This document shows positions 9,624-19,189 of a stretch of DNA of 64,000 nt, in pieces (positions within the stretch are counted from its first letter, which is position 1; each line of letters begins with the position of its first letter). The notes beneath the pieces are model-generated. The model was not told the DNA's origin. It saw only the letters and a list, made by a program, of their open reading frames with translations, and did not search any database. Made by a program: the position numbers and the translations under genes. This DNA comes from CAVVVS01 sp963751355 (lineage in GTDB: Bacteria > Bacteroidota > Ignavibacteria > Ignavibacteriales > Ignavibacteriaceae). The DNA lies in assembly GCA_963751355.1 (NCBI GenBank), contig CAVVVS010000113.1, forward strand, positions 9,956-73,955. The letters run 5' to 3'.

Positions 9624-9777
9624 TTGAATTATTAATTATTGTCTTTATTTTTTAGTTGGCTCTACATAAACTTCATCTATTTGAGGATAGATGTAAAATT
9701 GTTTTCTAATAATTAAAAATTCGAGTGTTTATTTTTGTTACGTCCCCTTTGAGGCGGTTATTATAAGGTTCCTCTCA

Positions 9778-11331
9778 ATGAAAATTAAACTCCTTTACAT
9801 CCTGTTATTAATTTATATCATTCCCATGTCATGTCAATCAGTTGCACAGTTAGCTGTAAGTTATAATAATAGTACAAATTACATCCCGGTATACAATAGA
9901 GAGGGAACTCTTTATTTTTCCGTTAAGCCTTTTGCCGATGCTTTATCGATAAATTATTATTTTAACCCCGAAACCGAAAAAATAGAATTAAAATTTTCAG
10001 ACTCATATCTGAAAATAACAGCACAAAACCCTTTCCTGGTTCTGTCTTCAACAAAAGAGAAAAAGAAAACCGTTTATCAAATACCTACTTCAACTTATTT
10101 GTTAGGCGATCAAATTTTTGTGCCCCTCACTTATGTGAAAAAAATTTTGGAATCAGCCTCAGGATATTCGTTTAGGTTTGTGTCCCCGAATAAACTTTTC
10201 GTCAATAGGGAGAATAGCGGGCATGAAATTGCAGGAAAAGAACCGACAAATTCCGGGAACAGTTCCGATTTTAATATTACCGGACTTAAGATTGAACAGA
10301 AGGCAAACGGTACTCTCTTAAGGCTTGAATCAAATAAGCGGATATTATCTTACAATAGTTTTTTTAAAAACGGAATTTTAAATCTTATCTTTCGTAATGT
10401 ACATGCGGATACGACTAAAATTGATAACGTGGAAGTAAAAGGTTTGATTAAAAACATAGAAGTGAAAAATGTAAAATCCGATACCGAGATTAAATTAAAA
10501 TTAGATGATAATTATTCAACTAACGAGGTTCTGAATGTTGAACATAGTGATGATATTTTAATAGCTCTTCATAATAAAATATTTGTGAAGAACAGTATTA
10601 AGGCAAGGGAAAAAAAGAAATGGGATTTTAATGTAATAGTAATTGATCCGGGACATGGTGGAAAAGATTCCGGCACAATAGGACTTCACGGTATCAAAGA
10701 AAAAACTATTACTCTTGATATAGCCTTAAGGCTCGGCAAAATAATCCGGAAGCACATGAAAGATGTAAAAGTAGTTTTTACCAGGAAAACCGACAGGTTT
10801 GTAGAGTTGTATAAACGAGGGCAAATAGCAAATGAAGCCGGAGGGAATCTTTTTATATCAATTCATTGCAACGCAACACCGCACAAACCCAGTAATGCTG
10901 AAGGTTATGAAATTTATTTACTGAGACCCGGAAAAACGAAAGCAGCAATCAGGATTGCCGAGAAAGAAAATAGTGTAATAAATTATGAAGCAGATCCGGC
11001 TCGATATAAAAAATTAACCGATGAGAATTTTATACTTGTTAGTATGGCACAAGCCTCTTATATGAGATACTCCGAAGAATTTTCTTCAATTCTTAACCAG
11101 GAATTTAACAAAGATATCGGAATACCTTCCAGGGGTGTGAAACAGGCAGGGTTTTATGTCCTGGTGGGTGCTTCAATGCCGAGTGTATTAATAGAAACCG
11201 GGTTCCTTTCTAATGGACATGATGCAAGATATTTGAATAGTCGAAAGGGACAAACCAAAATTGCGGAAGCTATTTTTGAAGCAGTTAAAAAGTTTAAAGA
11301 ACAGTATGATAAGAGCTTTGATGCGGAATGA
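9778..11331 (+). CDS. N-acetylmuramoyl-L-alanine amidase with AMIN-like N-terminal domains
   Basis: This 517-residue secreted enzyme cleaves the amide between MurNAc and the peptide stem of peptidoglycan. A signal sequence (residues 1-24) contains Cys19, so a lipoprotein is possible, though PMSC is a poor lipobox. Residues ~30-130 resemble a copper-amine-oxidase N-like domain and ~165-275 an AMIN domain. The amidase_3 domain starts VIDPGHGGKDSG near 290. Zinc and catalytic positions are visible as GHGG, the Glu in GIKEKT, SIHCNA and LIETGFLSN. The gene has no operon partner. Confidence 0.93.
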   Translation: MKIKLLYILLLIYIIPMSCQSVAQLAVSYNNSTNYIPVYNREGTLYFSVKPFADALSINYYFNPETEKIELKFSDSYLKITAQNPFLVLSSTKEKKKTVYQIPTSTYLLGDQIFVPLTYVKKILESASGYSFRFVSPNKLFVNRENSGHEIAGKEPTNSGNSSDFNITGLKIEQKANGTLLRLESNKRILSYNSFFKNGILNLIFRNVHADTTKIDNVEVKGLIKNIEVKNVKSDTEIKLKLDDNYSTNEVLNVEHSDDILIALHNKIFVKNSIKAREKKKWDFNVIVIDPGHGGKDSGTIGLHGIKEKTITLDIALRLGKIIRKHMKDVKVVFTRKTDRFVELYKRGQIANEAGGNLFISIHCNATPHKPSNAEGYEIYLLRPGKTKAAIRIAEKENSVINYEADPARYKKLTDENFILVSMAQASYMRYSEEFSSILNQEFNKDIGIPSRGVKQAGFYVLVGASMPSVLIETGFLSNGHDARYLNSRKGQTKIAEAIFEAVKKFKEQYDKSFDAE

Positions 11332-11415
11332 GTAATCTATTTTATCCAAAATGATGCGATAATGTTCATGCATCATAAAAAGAACGAGGTTTTAATTTCG
11401 GGGATGTCGACGATT

Positions 11416-11442
11416 TTCATTCTTCTTCCCAAGAAGAATGAA
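11416..11442. repeat. Perfect 12-bp inverted repeat, 3-base loop
   Basis: The arms TTCATTCTTCTT (11416-11427) and AAGAAGAATGAA (11431-11442) are exact complements around CCC. There is no T-tract on either side, so it does not look like a standard terminator. It could be a protein-binding palindrome, an mRNA 3' stabilising hairpin for the amidase transcript, or the trace of a small mobile element. Confidence 0.75.
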
Positions 11443-11806
11443 TGTTCATCTTAAGTTAACCCTAAGCAGAAATCCGATACGGTTTTATCGAAGTAATAAT
11501 CTTCGCCAAGCTCTGATGGCAGGATTGCTGCAATACGGTTAATCAAGAGCGGCTTAAATGGAGGAAGGAAATATTTCTATAGAGGTTGATTTGCAAATTA
11601 AATTGAGTGTTAATTCGGAAAATCTTTCCAAGATCATTACATCTTAGTATCGGTTATCCTTATAATTAGGCCCTAGTGTCAGTAAAAATAATTCCAATTT
11701 ATACAACCCTCATTTTTATAGTAATTATCAAAATATCCTGTAATCACTATAATCTGCTGTTCATCACACTTAATTACGCCGCTTTCAATTATTAACCAAT
11801 TTTTGC

Positions 11807-11927
11807 TTGACAAGTATTAAAATTTGCTTTAAGTTTGGAAACCAAAAATACATTTCCGGTTTCCGCAGTATAAAATTAGCAATTTTTTACTTTAGAAGCC
11901 GGTTTTTCAGAGTTACATGGAAACCGG
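11807..11927 (+). promoter_or_regulatory. Candidate promoter and TetR operator of the efflux operon
   Basis: TTGACA at 11807-11812 and TAAGTTTG at 11830-11837 are separated by 17 bp. The second matches the Bacteroidetes -7 consensus TAnnTTTG. Overlapping its end, GGAAACC (11837-11843) and its inverse GGTTTCC (11858-11864) form an inverted repeat; a third GGAAACC lies at 11919-11925, and TCCGGTTTCC (11855-11864) pairs perfectly with GGAAACCGGA (11919-11928). Repeated inverted half-sites over a promoter directly upstream of a TetR gene suggest autoregulation. This is inferred from sequence only. Confidence 0.5.
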
Positions 11928-11967
11928 ATAAACCAGATTGGTTTTTTAGGTAGAAAGGTAGAACAAG

Positions 11968-12597
11968 ATGAACGACGAAAATGAGATTAAAGAGAGAATA
12001 TTAACCAAAGCCGAAGAGATGTTTCTTCAATTCGGATATTCCAAGGTAACGATGGAGGAAATTGCCGCAAACCTGGGAATTAGCAAAAAGACTCTCTATA
12101 AATTCTTTTCAGGTAAAGAAAATTTGGTACGTGATATAGTTGAAAATATGCGTTGCGACATAGATAATTATGTGGAAGAATTATGGAATGATTCCAGCCT
12201 GGATTTTGTTAAGAGGCTGAAGAAATTAATGGACTTCATTGCAAAACAATCTTCAAAGTTAAGAGGACCTCTGCTTGCGGATCTTCAAAAAAACATTCCT
12301 GAAGTGTGGGACGAAATAAATAAATACAGGAAGCAGAACACCATGAAGAAAATGTCGCTGCTGATTAATGAGGGAGTGGAAAAGGGAGCTTTCAGAAAAG
12401 ATATTGATCAGCAGGTAATGCTGTTAATGTATGTAAATGCGATACAGGGAATAATAAATCCCGAGACACTTTCGCAGCTGCCTTATACGGGCAACCAGGT
12501 TTTTGAAATTATCATAAAAATAATGTTTGAGGGGATATTTACCGAAGAAGGGAGAGACAAATATATTTCATATCAAAAAGAGGATACACAGTCTTAA
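11968..12597 (+). CDS. TetR/AcrR-family transcriptional regulator of the efflux operon
   Basis: At 209 residues, the N-terminal helix-turn-helix spans about 8-55 with MEEIAANLGISKKTLYKFFSGKENLV, the TetR consensus; the C-terminal helical domain (about 70-200) would bind an inducer. The stop is 14 bases before the tolC start, so it heads the operon. By analogy with AcrR-type regulators it probably represses the operon and its own promoter until a drug or metabolite binds. The ATG at 11968 has an AGAAAGG ribosome site and gives the usual acidic N-terminal tail. Confidence 0.9.
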   Translation: MNDENEIKERILTKAEEMFLQFGYSKVTMEEIAANLGISKKTLYKFFSGKENLVRDIVENMRCDIDNYVEELWNDSSLDFVKRLKKLMDFIAKQSSKLRGPLLADLQKNIPEVWDEINKYRKQNTMKKMSLLINEGVEKGAFRKDIDQQVMLLMYVNAIQGIINPETLSQLPYTGNQVFEIIIKIMFEGIFTEEGRDKYISYQKEDTQS

Positions 12598-12611
12598 GGA
12601 GTATTTTAATA

Positions 12612-13943
12612 ATGAGAATAAATAATATAAATCCTTTAATGATCACTATCTTAAGCTTGCTTTTTACGGTTAGTATTTTTTCTCAGCAAAAAAAATATTT
12701 AACGCTCGAAAAAAGTATTCAAATAGGGTTGAAAAATAGTGAACAAATACATTCTTCAAAAATGAAAGTTAAAGAATCGGAAGCTATGTGGAGTGAAGTG
12801 AACACGGCGCGCCTACCGTCATTAAAATTTGATGCTTCATATACAAGGTTGAGCGAAGTTCCGCCGTTTTCCGTAAACACCCCGTTCGGCAAGTTTAATA
12901 TTTCGCCGTCAATCTTCGATAACTATGTTATGAAACTTTCATTGCAGCAGCCGATTTTTACCGGTTTTAAGCTTTCGAGCAGTTCGGATATGGCTAAGTA
13001 TAACACGCTTGCAACAAAGCAGCAGTATTCACAGGATGAACAGGATCTCATTCTTAATATTAAGGAGGCTTACTGGAATTTATTCAAGGCAAAAAAATTC
13101 AAAGAAGCTGTTGATGATAACCTGGAACAGGTGAAGGCTCATTTAATTGATATCCAGAATTTTTATAAACAAGGTTTGGTAACTAACAATGAAGTATTAA
13201 AGGTTGAAGTGCAATTATCCGAAATTCAAGTGAATCAAATTGATGCTAAAAATTCGGTGAAACTTGCAGTAGTTAACTTAGATAATATTATTGGATTACC
13301 GCTTTCAACCGAGGTTGAAATCCAGGATACTATTAAAATTGATGAAACCATGGATCTGAACGGTTTGGATAATCTTGTAGACGAAGCCCGCAATAATAGA
13401 CCGGCATTAAAAGCTATGGAGTACAAGGTTAAAGCAAGTGAAAAAGGAATAACTACGGCTAAGTCTGATTGGTATCCGCAAATATATTTGGCAGGTGGAT
13501 ACAATTATGCAAAACCAAATCAAAGATTGCTGCCAACAAAAAATGAATTTTACGGTACATGGGATGTGAGTGTTGGTCTTTCTTACAATTTATGGAATTG
13601 GGGTGCAACAATTGATAAAACTGACCAAGCAGAGGCACAATTTGAACAAGCAAAAGACGGATTAAAAACCTTAAAGGATGCAGTTACCCTGGAAGTGACT
13701 AGCGACTATTATAATATGATTAAAGCAAAAGAAAAAGTACTTGTCACTCAACAGTCCGTAAATCAGGCGAAAGAAAATTACAGGGTAACGAACGATACAT
13801 TTAAACAAGGTCTTGCCTTGAATTCTGATTTGCTGGATGCCGAGACTGCCTTGAAGGCGGCTAGAACGAACCATGCTCAAGCTTTGGTGGATTATGAGGT
13901 AGCTAAAGCAAAAATAGAAAAAGCTACGGGAAGAAGTAAATAA
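12612..13943 (+). CDS. TolC-family outer membrane efflux channel
   Basis: The 443-residue protein has a signal peptide ending at about FSQQ (residue 25), then the two repeated outer-membrane-efflux-protein units with long helical coiled-coil stretches and amphipathic strands. Typical features are LTLEKSIQIGLKNSEQI at the start, ARLPSLKFDASYTRL, LQQPIF in the first beta hairpin, and the internal duplication from ~ITTAKSDWYPQIYLAGGYNY. It forms the trimeric outer-membrane duct of the tripartite pump with the two genes that follow. AAGGAG lies just upstream. Confidence 0.93.
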   Translation: MRINNINPLMITILSLLFTVSIFSQQKKYLTLEKSIQIGLKNSEQIHSSKMKVKESEAMWSEVNTARLPSLKFDASYTRLSEVPPFSVNTPFGKFNISPSIFDNYVMKLSLQQPIFTGFKLSSSSDMAKYNTLATKQQYSQDEQDLILNIKEAYWNLFKAKKFKEAVDDNLEQVKAHLIDIQNFYKQGLVTNNEVLKVEVQLSEIQVNQIDAKNSVKLAVVNLDNIIGLPLSTEVEIQDTIKIDETMDLNGLDNLVDEARNNRPALKAMEYKVKASEKGITTAKSDWYPQIYLAGGYNYAKPNQRLLPTKNEFYGTWDVSVGLSYNLWNWGATIDKTDQAEAQFEQAKDGLKTLKDAVTLEVTSDYYNMIKAKEKVLVTQQSVNQAKENYRVTNDTFKQGLALNSDLLDAETALKAARTNHAQALVDYEVAKAKIEKATGRSK

Positions 13944-14038
13944 TCTAATGTTATTAATTTCGTAAACCACGAATAGTTTCAAATGATTTTTGAACAATAA
14001 AATAAAAAATTAAGAATTAGAAAATATCTGAGGCAAAA

Positions 14039-15091
14039 ATGAGTAAGAAAATAAAATATGTTTCACTATTCATAATCATATTAATGGTAATTACCGCAAT
14101 ACTATTGCATAACAGAGCGGAAATAAAACGTGCGGAAAATATAGTAAAAATTAGTGCCTACCCGGTAAATGTCGATACGGTAGGAGCAAGATTTTTTACA
14201 AATCATCTCAACCTGGTTGGGACAGTGTATGCAAATAATGACGTTCCGGTTGTTTCGGAAGCTCAGGGCAAAGTGACATCCGTATCGGCGGAAGTGGGTG
14301 ATTACAAAAAAGCAGGTGCTGCATTAATTCAGTTGGAAGATGCAATCGAACTCTCCGCTTATAAAACTGCTGAAGTTAATTATCAAAAAGCACAAAAGGA
14401 TTACGAAAGATATCAATCGCTTTATAAACAAAAATCTGTCACGGATGCACAGCTTGAAAATGCAAAACTCGCTCAGCAATCGGCGGAAGCACAATATATA
14501 GCAGCAAAGAAACATTTTGAAGATACTAAAATTACAACACCTATTTCCGGAGTGGTGGTCTCCAGACCGGTTAATATCGGCGATTATGTCACTAACAGAA
14601 CTGTAGTTGCGGAAGTTGTTGATATTTCATGGTTGAAAGTTAGACTGAATGTTTCCGAGCAAAATGTTTTTGCATTAAAAGTAGGAGATAAAGTTGAAGT
14701 AACTACGGATGTTTACCCTGGTGTAACATTTGACGGCAAAATTAAAACAATTTCGGATAAAGGCGATGCCGCACATAATTATCCTGTTGAAGTGGAGTTG
14801 AAGAATAGTAATAAACATCCTCTTAAAGCCGGGATGTTTGCCCATGTTATATTTAATTCAACAGAGAAAATAAAATCATTGGCAATATCGAGAGAAGCAT
14901 TATTGGGAAGTGTGAAAGATGCTCAGGTTTATGTCGTTGAAAACAATACCGCTAAATTGAGGAACCTGGTAATCGGAAATTCTTCAAATAATTACCTGGA
15001 AGTCTTATCGGGATTGAAAGAAGGGGATGTGGTTATAATAAACGGTCAAAATAATCTGAAAGAAAATTATAAGGTGAAGGTAATTCAATAA
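14039..15091 (+). CDS. RND efflux periplasmic adaptor (membrane fusion protein)
   Basis: At 350 residues, one N-terminal anchor helix (about 5-25) is followed by a lipoyl/barrel-sandwich half (VSEAQGKVTSVSAEVGD), a short coiled-coil hairpin (about 105-155, rich in Gln/Glu/Lys/Ala), the second lipoyl half (TPISGVVVSRPVNIGDYV), a beta barrel and a membrane-proximal domain ending EGDVVIINGQNNLKE. This is the HlyD/AcrA architecture linking permease to TolC. The short hairpin suggests tip contact with the channel. The gene lies between the channel and permease genes on the same strand. Confidence 0.93.
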   Translation: MSKKIKYVSLFIIILMVITAILLHNRAEIKRAENIVKISAYPVNVDTVGARFFTNHLNLVGTVYANNDVPVVSEAQGKVTSVSAEVGDYKKAGAALIQLEDAIELSAYKTAEVNYQKAQKDYERYQSLYKQKSVTDAQLENAKLAQQSAEAQYIAAKKHFEDTKITTPISGVVVSRPVNIGDYVTNRTVVAEVVDISWLKVRLNVSEQNVFALKVGDKVEVTTDVYPGVTFDGKIKTISDKGDAAHNYPVEVELKNSNKHPLKAGMFAHVIFNSTEKIKSLAISREALLGSVKDAQVYVVENNTAKLRNLVIGNSSNNYLEVLSGLKEGDVVIINGQNNLKENYKVKVIQ

Positions 15092-15145
15092 GCCTTTGCA
15101 TACTCATACAATATGAAAAGATAAAGTTTATTTAGGAGATTAGAT

Positions 15146-18100
15146 ATGACAATTACAGAACTTTCTATCAAGCGTCCTACGTTGATAGTAGTGATTTTTT
15201 CGGCGATGATTCTACTAGGATTTTACAGCTATACCCAGATGAACTATGAATTACTACCCAAGATAACACCTCCGGTAATTACAATAGCTACTGTTTATCC
15301 CGGCGGTTCGCCAAATGAAGTTGAAACTTCCATAACCAAACCGGTAGAAGATGCATTATCGACACTCGATAATATTGATGATATAAAATCTACGTCTGGA
15401 GAAGGAATCTCATTTGTGGTTATCCAGTTTAACCAGGGCGCGGATGTTGATCTTCAACTTCAAAATGCGCAAAGGAAAATAAACCAGATAATAAATACTT
15501 TGCCAACACAGGCAAAAACCCCTGTGATTTCAAAATTTGCCCTCGATGAAATACCTGTTTTGAGAATGGGATTGACAAGTAATATGCCCCCGAAAAAATT
15601 CTATCAATTCGTTGTCGATAGAATTCAACCGAGGCTTGCAAAATTAGGCGGCGTGGGACAAATAACCCTGGTTGGCGGTGAACAAAGAGAAATAAAAGTA
15701 AACCTTAACGAAGATAAGATTCGCTCATACGGTTTATCAATACTTCAGATAGTTCAGGTGATCCAGTCTTCCAACCTGGATCTTCCAGCCGGTAAAATAC
15801 AAAATAATTCGAACCAGTTTATTGTTCGCTTAGCTGGTAAGTTTTCTTCACTTAATACATTGAGGAATTTAATTGTAGCGCATTTACCGAACGGCAGCAA
15901 TATTCATCTTTCAGATATTGCAGAAATTGAAGACGGTGTAAAAGATCCGACGAATATAAGTAGAATTGACGGAGTTTCTTCTATCGGAATGCTGGTTCAA
16001 AAACAAACCGATGCAAACACCGTGCTGGTCAGCCGGCTGGTTAAAAATGAAATAAAAAAGATTGAAAAAGATTACAAAGCCGAGAATGTACATTTTAATA
16101 TTGCCCAGGACGAATCAACATTCACCATTGATGCGGCAAACGGTGTTAAATTTGATCTGGCACTGGCTGTGCTTCTGGTAGCAATAGTAATGCTTTTATT
16201 TCTTCACAGCATCAGGAATTCATTTATAGTTATGATGGCAATTCCATGCTCATTAATCTCCACGTTTACAATTATGTACCTTTTCGGTTTTACCTTAAAC
16301 TTAATGACATTGCTAGGATTGTCGTTGGTGGTCGGATTTTTAGTTGATGATTCCATAGTTGTTATTGAAAACATATATCATCATTTTGAAAAAGGTGAAA
16401 ATAAAAGAGATGCAGCATTAAAAGGAAGGAACGAGATAGGTTTTGCGGCACTGGCAATTACCATGGTTGATGTTGTTATCTACGTTCCTCTTGCATTAAC
16501 AGGCGGGTTAATCGGAAATATCCTAAGAGAATTTTCTGTTGTAGTTGTAATTTCAACGCTGTTAAGTTTGTTTGTTTCATTTACGGTTACACCGCTGCTT
16601 GCTTCAAGAATTGGAAAGCTTGAAAAATTAGCCGGAAAAACTTTCATAGGCAAATTTGCGATTTGGTTTGAAAAAGGATTCAGGAAGTTAACTGATCATT
16701 ATATAATTATTCTCAAATGGTCGCTGGTGAATAAATGGAAAGTGGTAGCAATTGCTGTTTTATTATTCGCAGCATCAATAGCACTTGTCCGTACCGGATT
16801 TATAGGTGCAGAATTTATGACCCAGCCGGATCGTGGGGAGTTTGCCGTAATTTTGGAAATGCCGCTGGGTTATTCTCTCGATCATACAAACTTTGTTGCA
16901 CAAAAGGTAGAAAACTTTATTCGTAAAATGCCCGAAGTGAGAAAATTGTTTGTAAATGTCGGCGCGTCGAGCGAAGGAATGATCGGGCAAAATTCTAATA
17001 ATGTAGCGGAACTGGATGTTTCACTAATACCAAAGGATATGAGGATTAAATCGACTAATGAAATAAGTGAAGAAATAAAAACCATGGCGTTGCAGATTCC
17101 GGGAGTAAAAGTACGCGTAAACCCCATCGGTATTTTCGGAACTGCCAATCAAACACCAATTCAATTAGTGGTCAGCAGTTCGAATAGGAAAGATGTTGAA
17201 ACAGCGGCAGCGGTTGTTGATAGTATAATCAAAAAAATACCGGGAACCGCGGACGTCAGGCTGTCATCCGAAAATGGAAATCCGGAAACAAGGATAGACA
17301 TCGATCGCCAAAAACTGGCTGATTATGGTTTATCGGTTGCAGATGTCGGAGCCTCATTGAATGTAGCTTTTCAAGGAAATGACGATGCAAAATTTAGGGA
17401 CGGTGATGATGATTATGACATAAATATATCGCTCGATAAATTCGACCGGTCTAAAATTTCGGATATTGAAAATCTGACTTTTGTAAATAGACAAGGACAG
17501 TCTGTCCAGCTTCAGCAGTTTGCATCCGTTTATCAAACGACAGGGCCTACAAAATTGGAGCGAATGAATAGAGTTCCCTCCATAACTGTTTTTTCTCAAG
17601 CTATCGGCAGACCTACCGGCAGTATCGGTCAGGATATAAAAGATGCACTTGCAAAAACATCATTACCAAAAGGCATTGAGATTGCCTATCAGGGTGATCT
17701 GAAAAATCAAGCCGAGTCTTTCAGTAGTTTGGCGCTTGCGCTGTTAGCGGCTATAATATTTGTTTATATGGTTATGGTTGCATTGTATGATTCATACGCA
17801 GATCCGTTCATAATTTTATTTTCTATTCCGACGGCAATTATTGGTGCATTACTGGCTCTGGCTCTAACTATGAAATCATTAAATATTTTTTCCATACTCG
17901 GAATAATAATGCTGGTAGGATTGGTGGGTAAAAATGCTATCCTTTTGGTAGACCGTGCAAACCAGCGCAGGAAGGAAGGCGAGTCAACTTTCGAAGCGAT
18001 GCTTGATGCAGGCAGAAACAGGATAAGACCGATTATGATGACAACCGCAGCTATGGTTTTCGGAATGCTCCCGATAGCATTGTCGCTTGATGCAGGCTCT

Positions 18101-18274
18101 GAATGGAAATCGGGTTTAGCCTGGGCTATTATCGGAGGATTAATTAGTTCATTGTTATTAACATTGGTACTAGTGCCTGTGATTTATGCGCTGGTAGAAA
18201 CCTGGAAGGCAAGACTGTTAGCTTTTTATCATAGAAAAATTAAGAAAGAAACTGCAACATTAGCAGCGGAGTAA
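15146..18274 (+). CDS. RND-family efflux permease (HAE1/AcrB-like)
   Basis: At 1042 residues it shows the two-fold repeat of an RND pump: a first helix (about 10-30), a large periplasmic loop, helices 2-6, then the second half. Proton-relay residues are present: the Asp pair in VVGFLVDDSIVVIEN (TM4) and the Lys in LVGKNAILLVDRAN (TM10). PGGSPNEVETSITKPVEDAL is the conserved porter-domain start. It drives substrate export using the proton gradient. Substrate cannot be predicted. It ends the operon and is followed by a strong hairpin terminator. GGAG precedes the ATG. Confidence 0.95.
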   Translation: MTITELSIKRPTLIVVIFSAMILLGFYSYTQMNYELLPKITPPVITIATVYPGGSPNEVETSITKPVEDALSTLDNIDDIKSTSGEGISFVVIQFNQGADVDLQLQNAQRKINQIINTLPTQAKTPVISKFALDEIPVLRMGLTSNMPPKKFYQFVVDRIQPRLAKLGGVGQITLVGGEQREIKVNLNEDKIRSYGLSILQIVQVIQSSNLDLPAGKIQNNSNQFIVRLAGKFSSLNTLRNLIVAHLPNGSNIHLSDIAEIEDGVKDPTNISRIDGVSSIGMLVQKQTDANTVLVSRLVKNEIKKIEKDYKAENVHFNIAQDESTFTIDAANGVKFDLALAVLLVAIVMLLFLHSIRNSFIVMMAIPCSLISTFTIMYLFGFTLNLMTLLGLSLVVGFLVDDSIVVIENIYHHFEKGENKRDAALKGRNEIGFAALAITMVDVVIYVPLALTGGLIGNILREFSVVVVISTLLSLFVSFTVTPLLASRIGKLEKLAGKTFIGKFAIWFEKGFRKLTDHYIIILKWSLVNKWKVVAIAVLLFAASIALVRTGFIGAEFMTQPDRGEFAVILEMPLGYSLDHTNFVAQKVENFIRKMPEVRKLFVNVGASSEGMIGQNSNNVAELDVSLIPKDMRIKSTNEISEEIKTMALQIPGVKVRVNPIGIFGTANQTPIQLVVSSSNRKDVETAAAVVDSIIKKIPGTADVRLSSENGNPETRIDIDRQKLADYGLSVADVGASLNVAFQGNDDAKFRDGDDDYDINISLDKFDRSKISDIENLTFVNRQGQSVQLQQFASVYQTTGPTKLERMNRVPSITVFSQAIGRPTGSIGQDIKDALAKTSLPKGIEIAYQGDLKNQAESFSSLALALLAAIIFVYMVMVALYDSYADPFIILFSIPTAIIGALLALALTMKSLNIFSILGIIMLVGLVGKNAILLVDRANQRRKEGESTFEAMLDAGRNRIRPIMMTTAAMVFGMLPIALSLDAGSEWKSGLAWAIIGGLISSLLLTLVLVPVIYALVETWKARLLAFYHRKIKKETATLAAE

Positions 18275-18305
18275 AATAAGAATTTTACTGTTCAGGATTT
18301 ATTTA

Positions 18306-18345
18306 ACCCGGATTGTCTGTTTGTGGATAATCCGGGTCTTATTTT
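18306..18345 (+). terminator. Rho-independent terminator of the efflux operon
   Basis: ACCCGGATT (18306-18314) pairs with AATCCGGGT (18329-18337), followed by CTTATTTTATTAT. It lies 32 bases after the permease stop, reading on the plus strand. Confidence 0.85.
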
Positions 18346-18412
18346 ATTATGATTTGCTCGGGAAAAATTTGAAAATATCAGATATATTATTCAAGTTTCA
18401 ATGAAAATATCT

Positions 18413-19183
18413 TCAATTTTTTTTCACTAAAAAACGAAAAGAATTATTCTCCCACTTTTTTTCAAAAACATTGAGTGATTTTTCGATAAATGTAATTTTA
18501 TCATTTAAATCACGGAAAATAACAGCCGATGAACGGGTACCGTATTTAGGAGTCGAAACAAAAACCGGTGATACCGCCCTCTCAATTTCGAGCTGCAAGC
18601 CGGTATTCGGAAGCAGATCATCGGGTGGTTTTTCTTTATCGGAAAGAATGGTTAATAAATCTTCAGGGGAAACATTCTCTTCATTTATGATTTTTGAAAA
18701 AGAGGCTTTGCTCTTTTTCACCTTGAACCAGGGAGTATCTAACAGGTGATTACTGAGTCCGTAAATTCCCGGTGTAAGTTTAATAAGTTTATTTGTTTGA
18801 TTGGAAAAGTAATATAAACCTTCATCATTGCCGAAGATTAAGTTAAAGCCATTGTAAGCACCGGAGGAATTTTGAAGGAATTTTCCAAATTCCAAAGGAT
18901 CGTGATTATTTAATAAAAAATTAGTTACTAACTCTCCTCTTGTCGGGGCATCTTTTTTTATGGCGGACATATCCCTGTAATTAGTAATACCGGCGAAATT
19001 TCCTTCACGGGTAATTCCCATCCAGGTTCCGCCTGCTTCCAGATCTTTTCCGGCAAGAAGCGAAGGATGTTCATCCCAAAAATGTGCGGGCTTGGCAGGG
19101 CGATCATAAAATTCATCACGATTTGCAGCCACGATTAATTTGTAATTAGGATTGGTTTTATAAGCCACTAAAAGAAGACACAT
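18413..19183 (-). CDS. NRDE/TANGO2-family protein
   Basis: At 256 residues, the start MCLLLVAY with Cys2, then VAANRDEFYDRPAKPAHFW, is the NRDE signature that names the family; AGGTWMGITREGNFAGITNYR follows. Cys2 would become an N-terminal nucleophile-like residue after Met removal. Human TANGO2 has been linked to heme and lipid metabolism; bacterial copies are largely uncharacterised. It is the last gene of a minus-strand run with the NAD(P)-binding protein (7-base gap) and the YjjX-like gene, which suggests one transcript. Confidence 0.88.
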   Translation of the reverse strand: MCLLLVAYKTNPNYKLIVAANRDEFYDRPAKPAHFWDEHPSLLAGKDLEAGGTWMGITREGNFAGITNYRDMSAIKKDAPTRGELVTNFLLNNHDPLEFGKFLQNSSGAYNGFNLIFGNDEGLYYFSNQTNKLIKLTPGIYGLSNHLLDTPWFKVKKSKASFSKIINEENVSPEDLLTILSDKEKPPDDLLPNTGLQLEIERAVSPVFVSTPKYGTRSSAVIFRDLNDKITFIEKSLNVFEKKWENNSFRFLVKKN

Positions 19184-19189
19184 AATAGT

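Larger units (their letters stand above)
11332..11967. other. Intergenic region, 636 bp, with hairpins and the efflux-operon promoter
   Basis: No gene is supported. The region holds a 7-bp hairpin (ATGATGC 11351-11357 / GCATCAT 11370-11376), a 12-bp perfect inverted repeat (11416-11442) and, in its last 170 bases, a promoter-like sequence with repeated GGAAACC half-sites in front of the TetR gene. The middle part (about 11460-11600) is less AT-rich than usual spacer but has no long frame. Confidence 0.5.

Noticed and set aside
11438..11545. 35-codon frame starting inside the inverted repeat
   Set aside because: No ribosome site or recognisable motif; expected by chance at this length.
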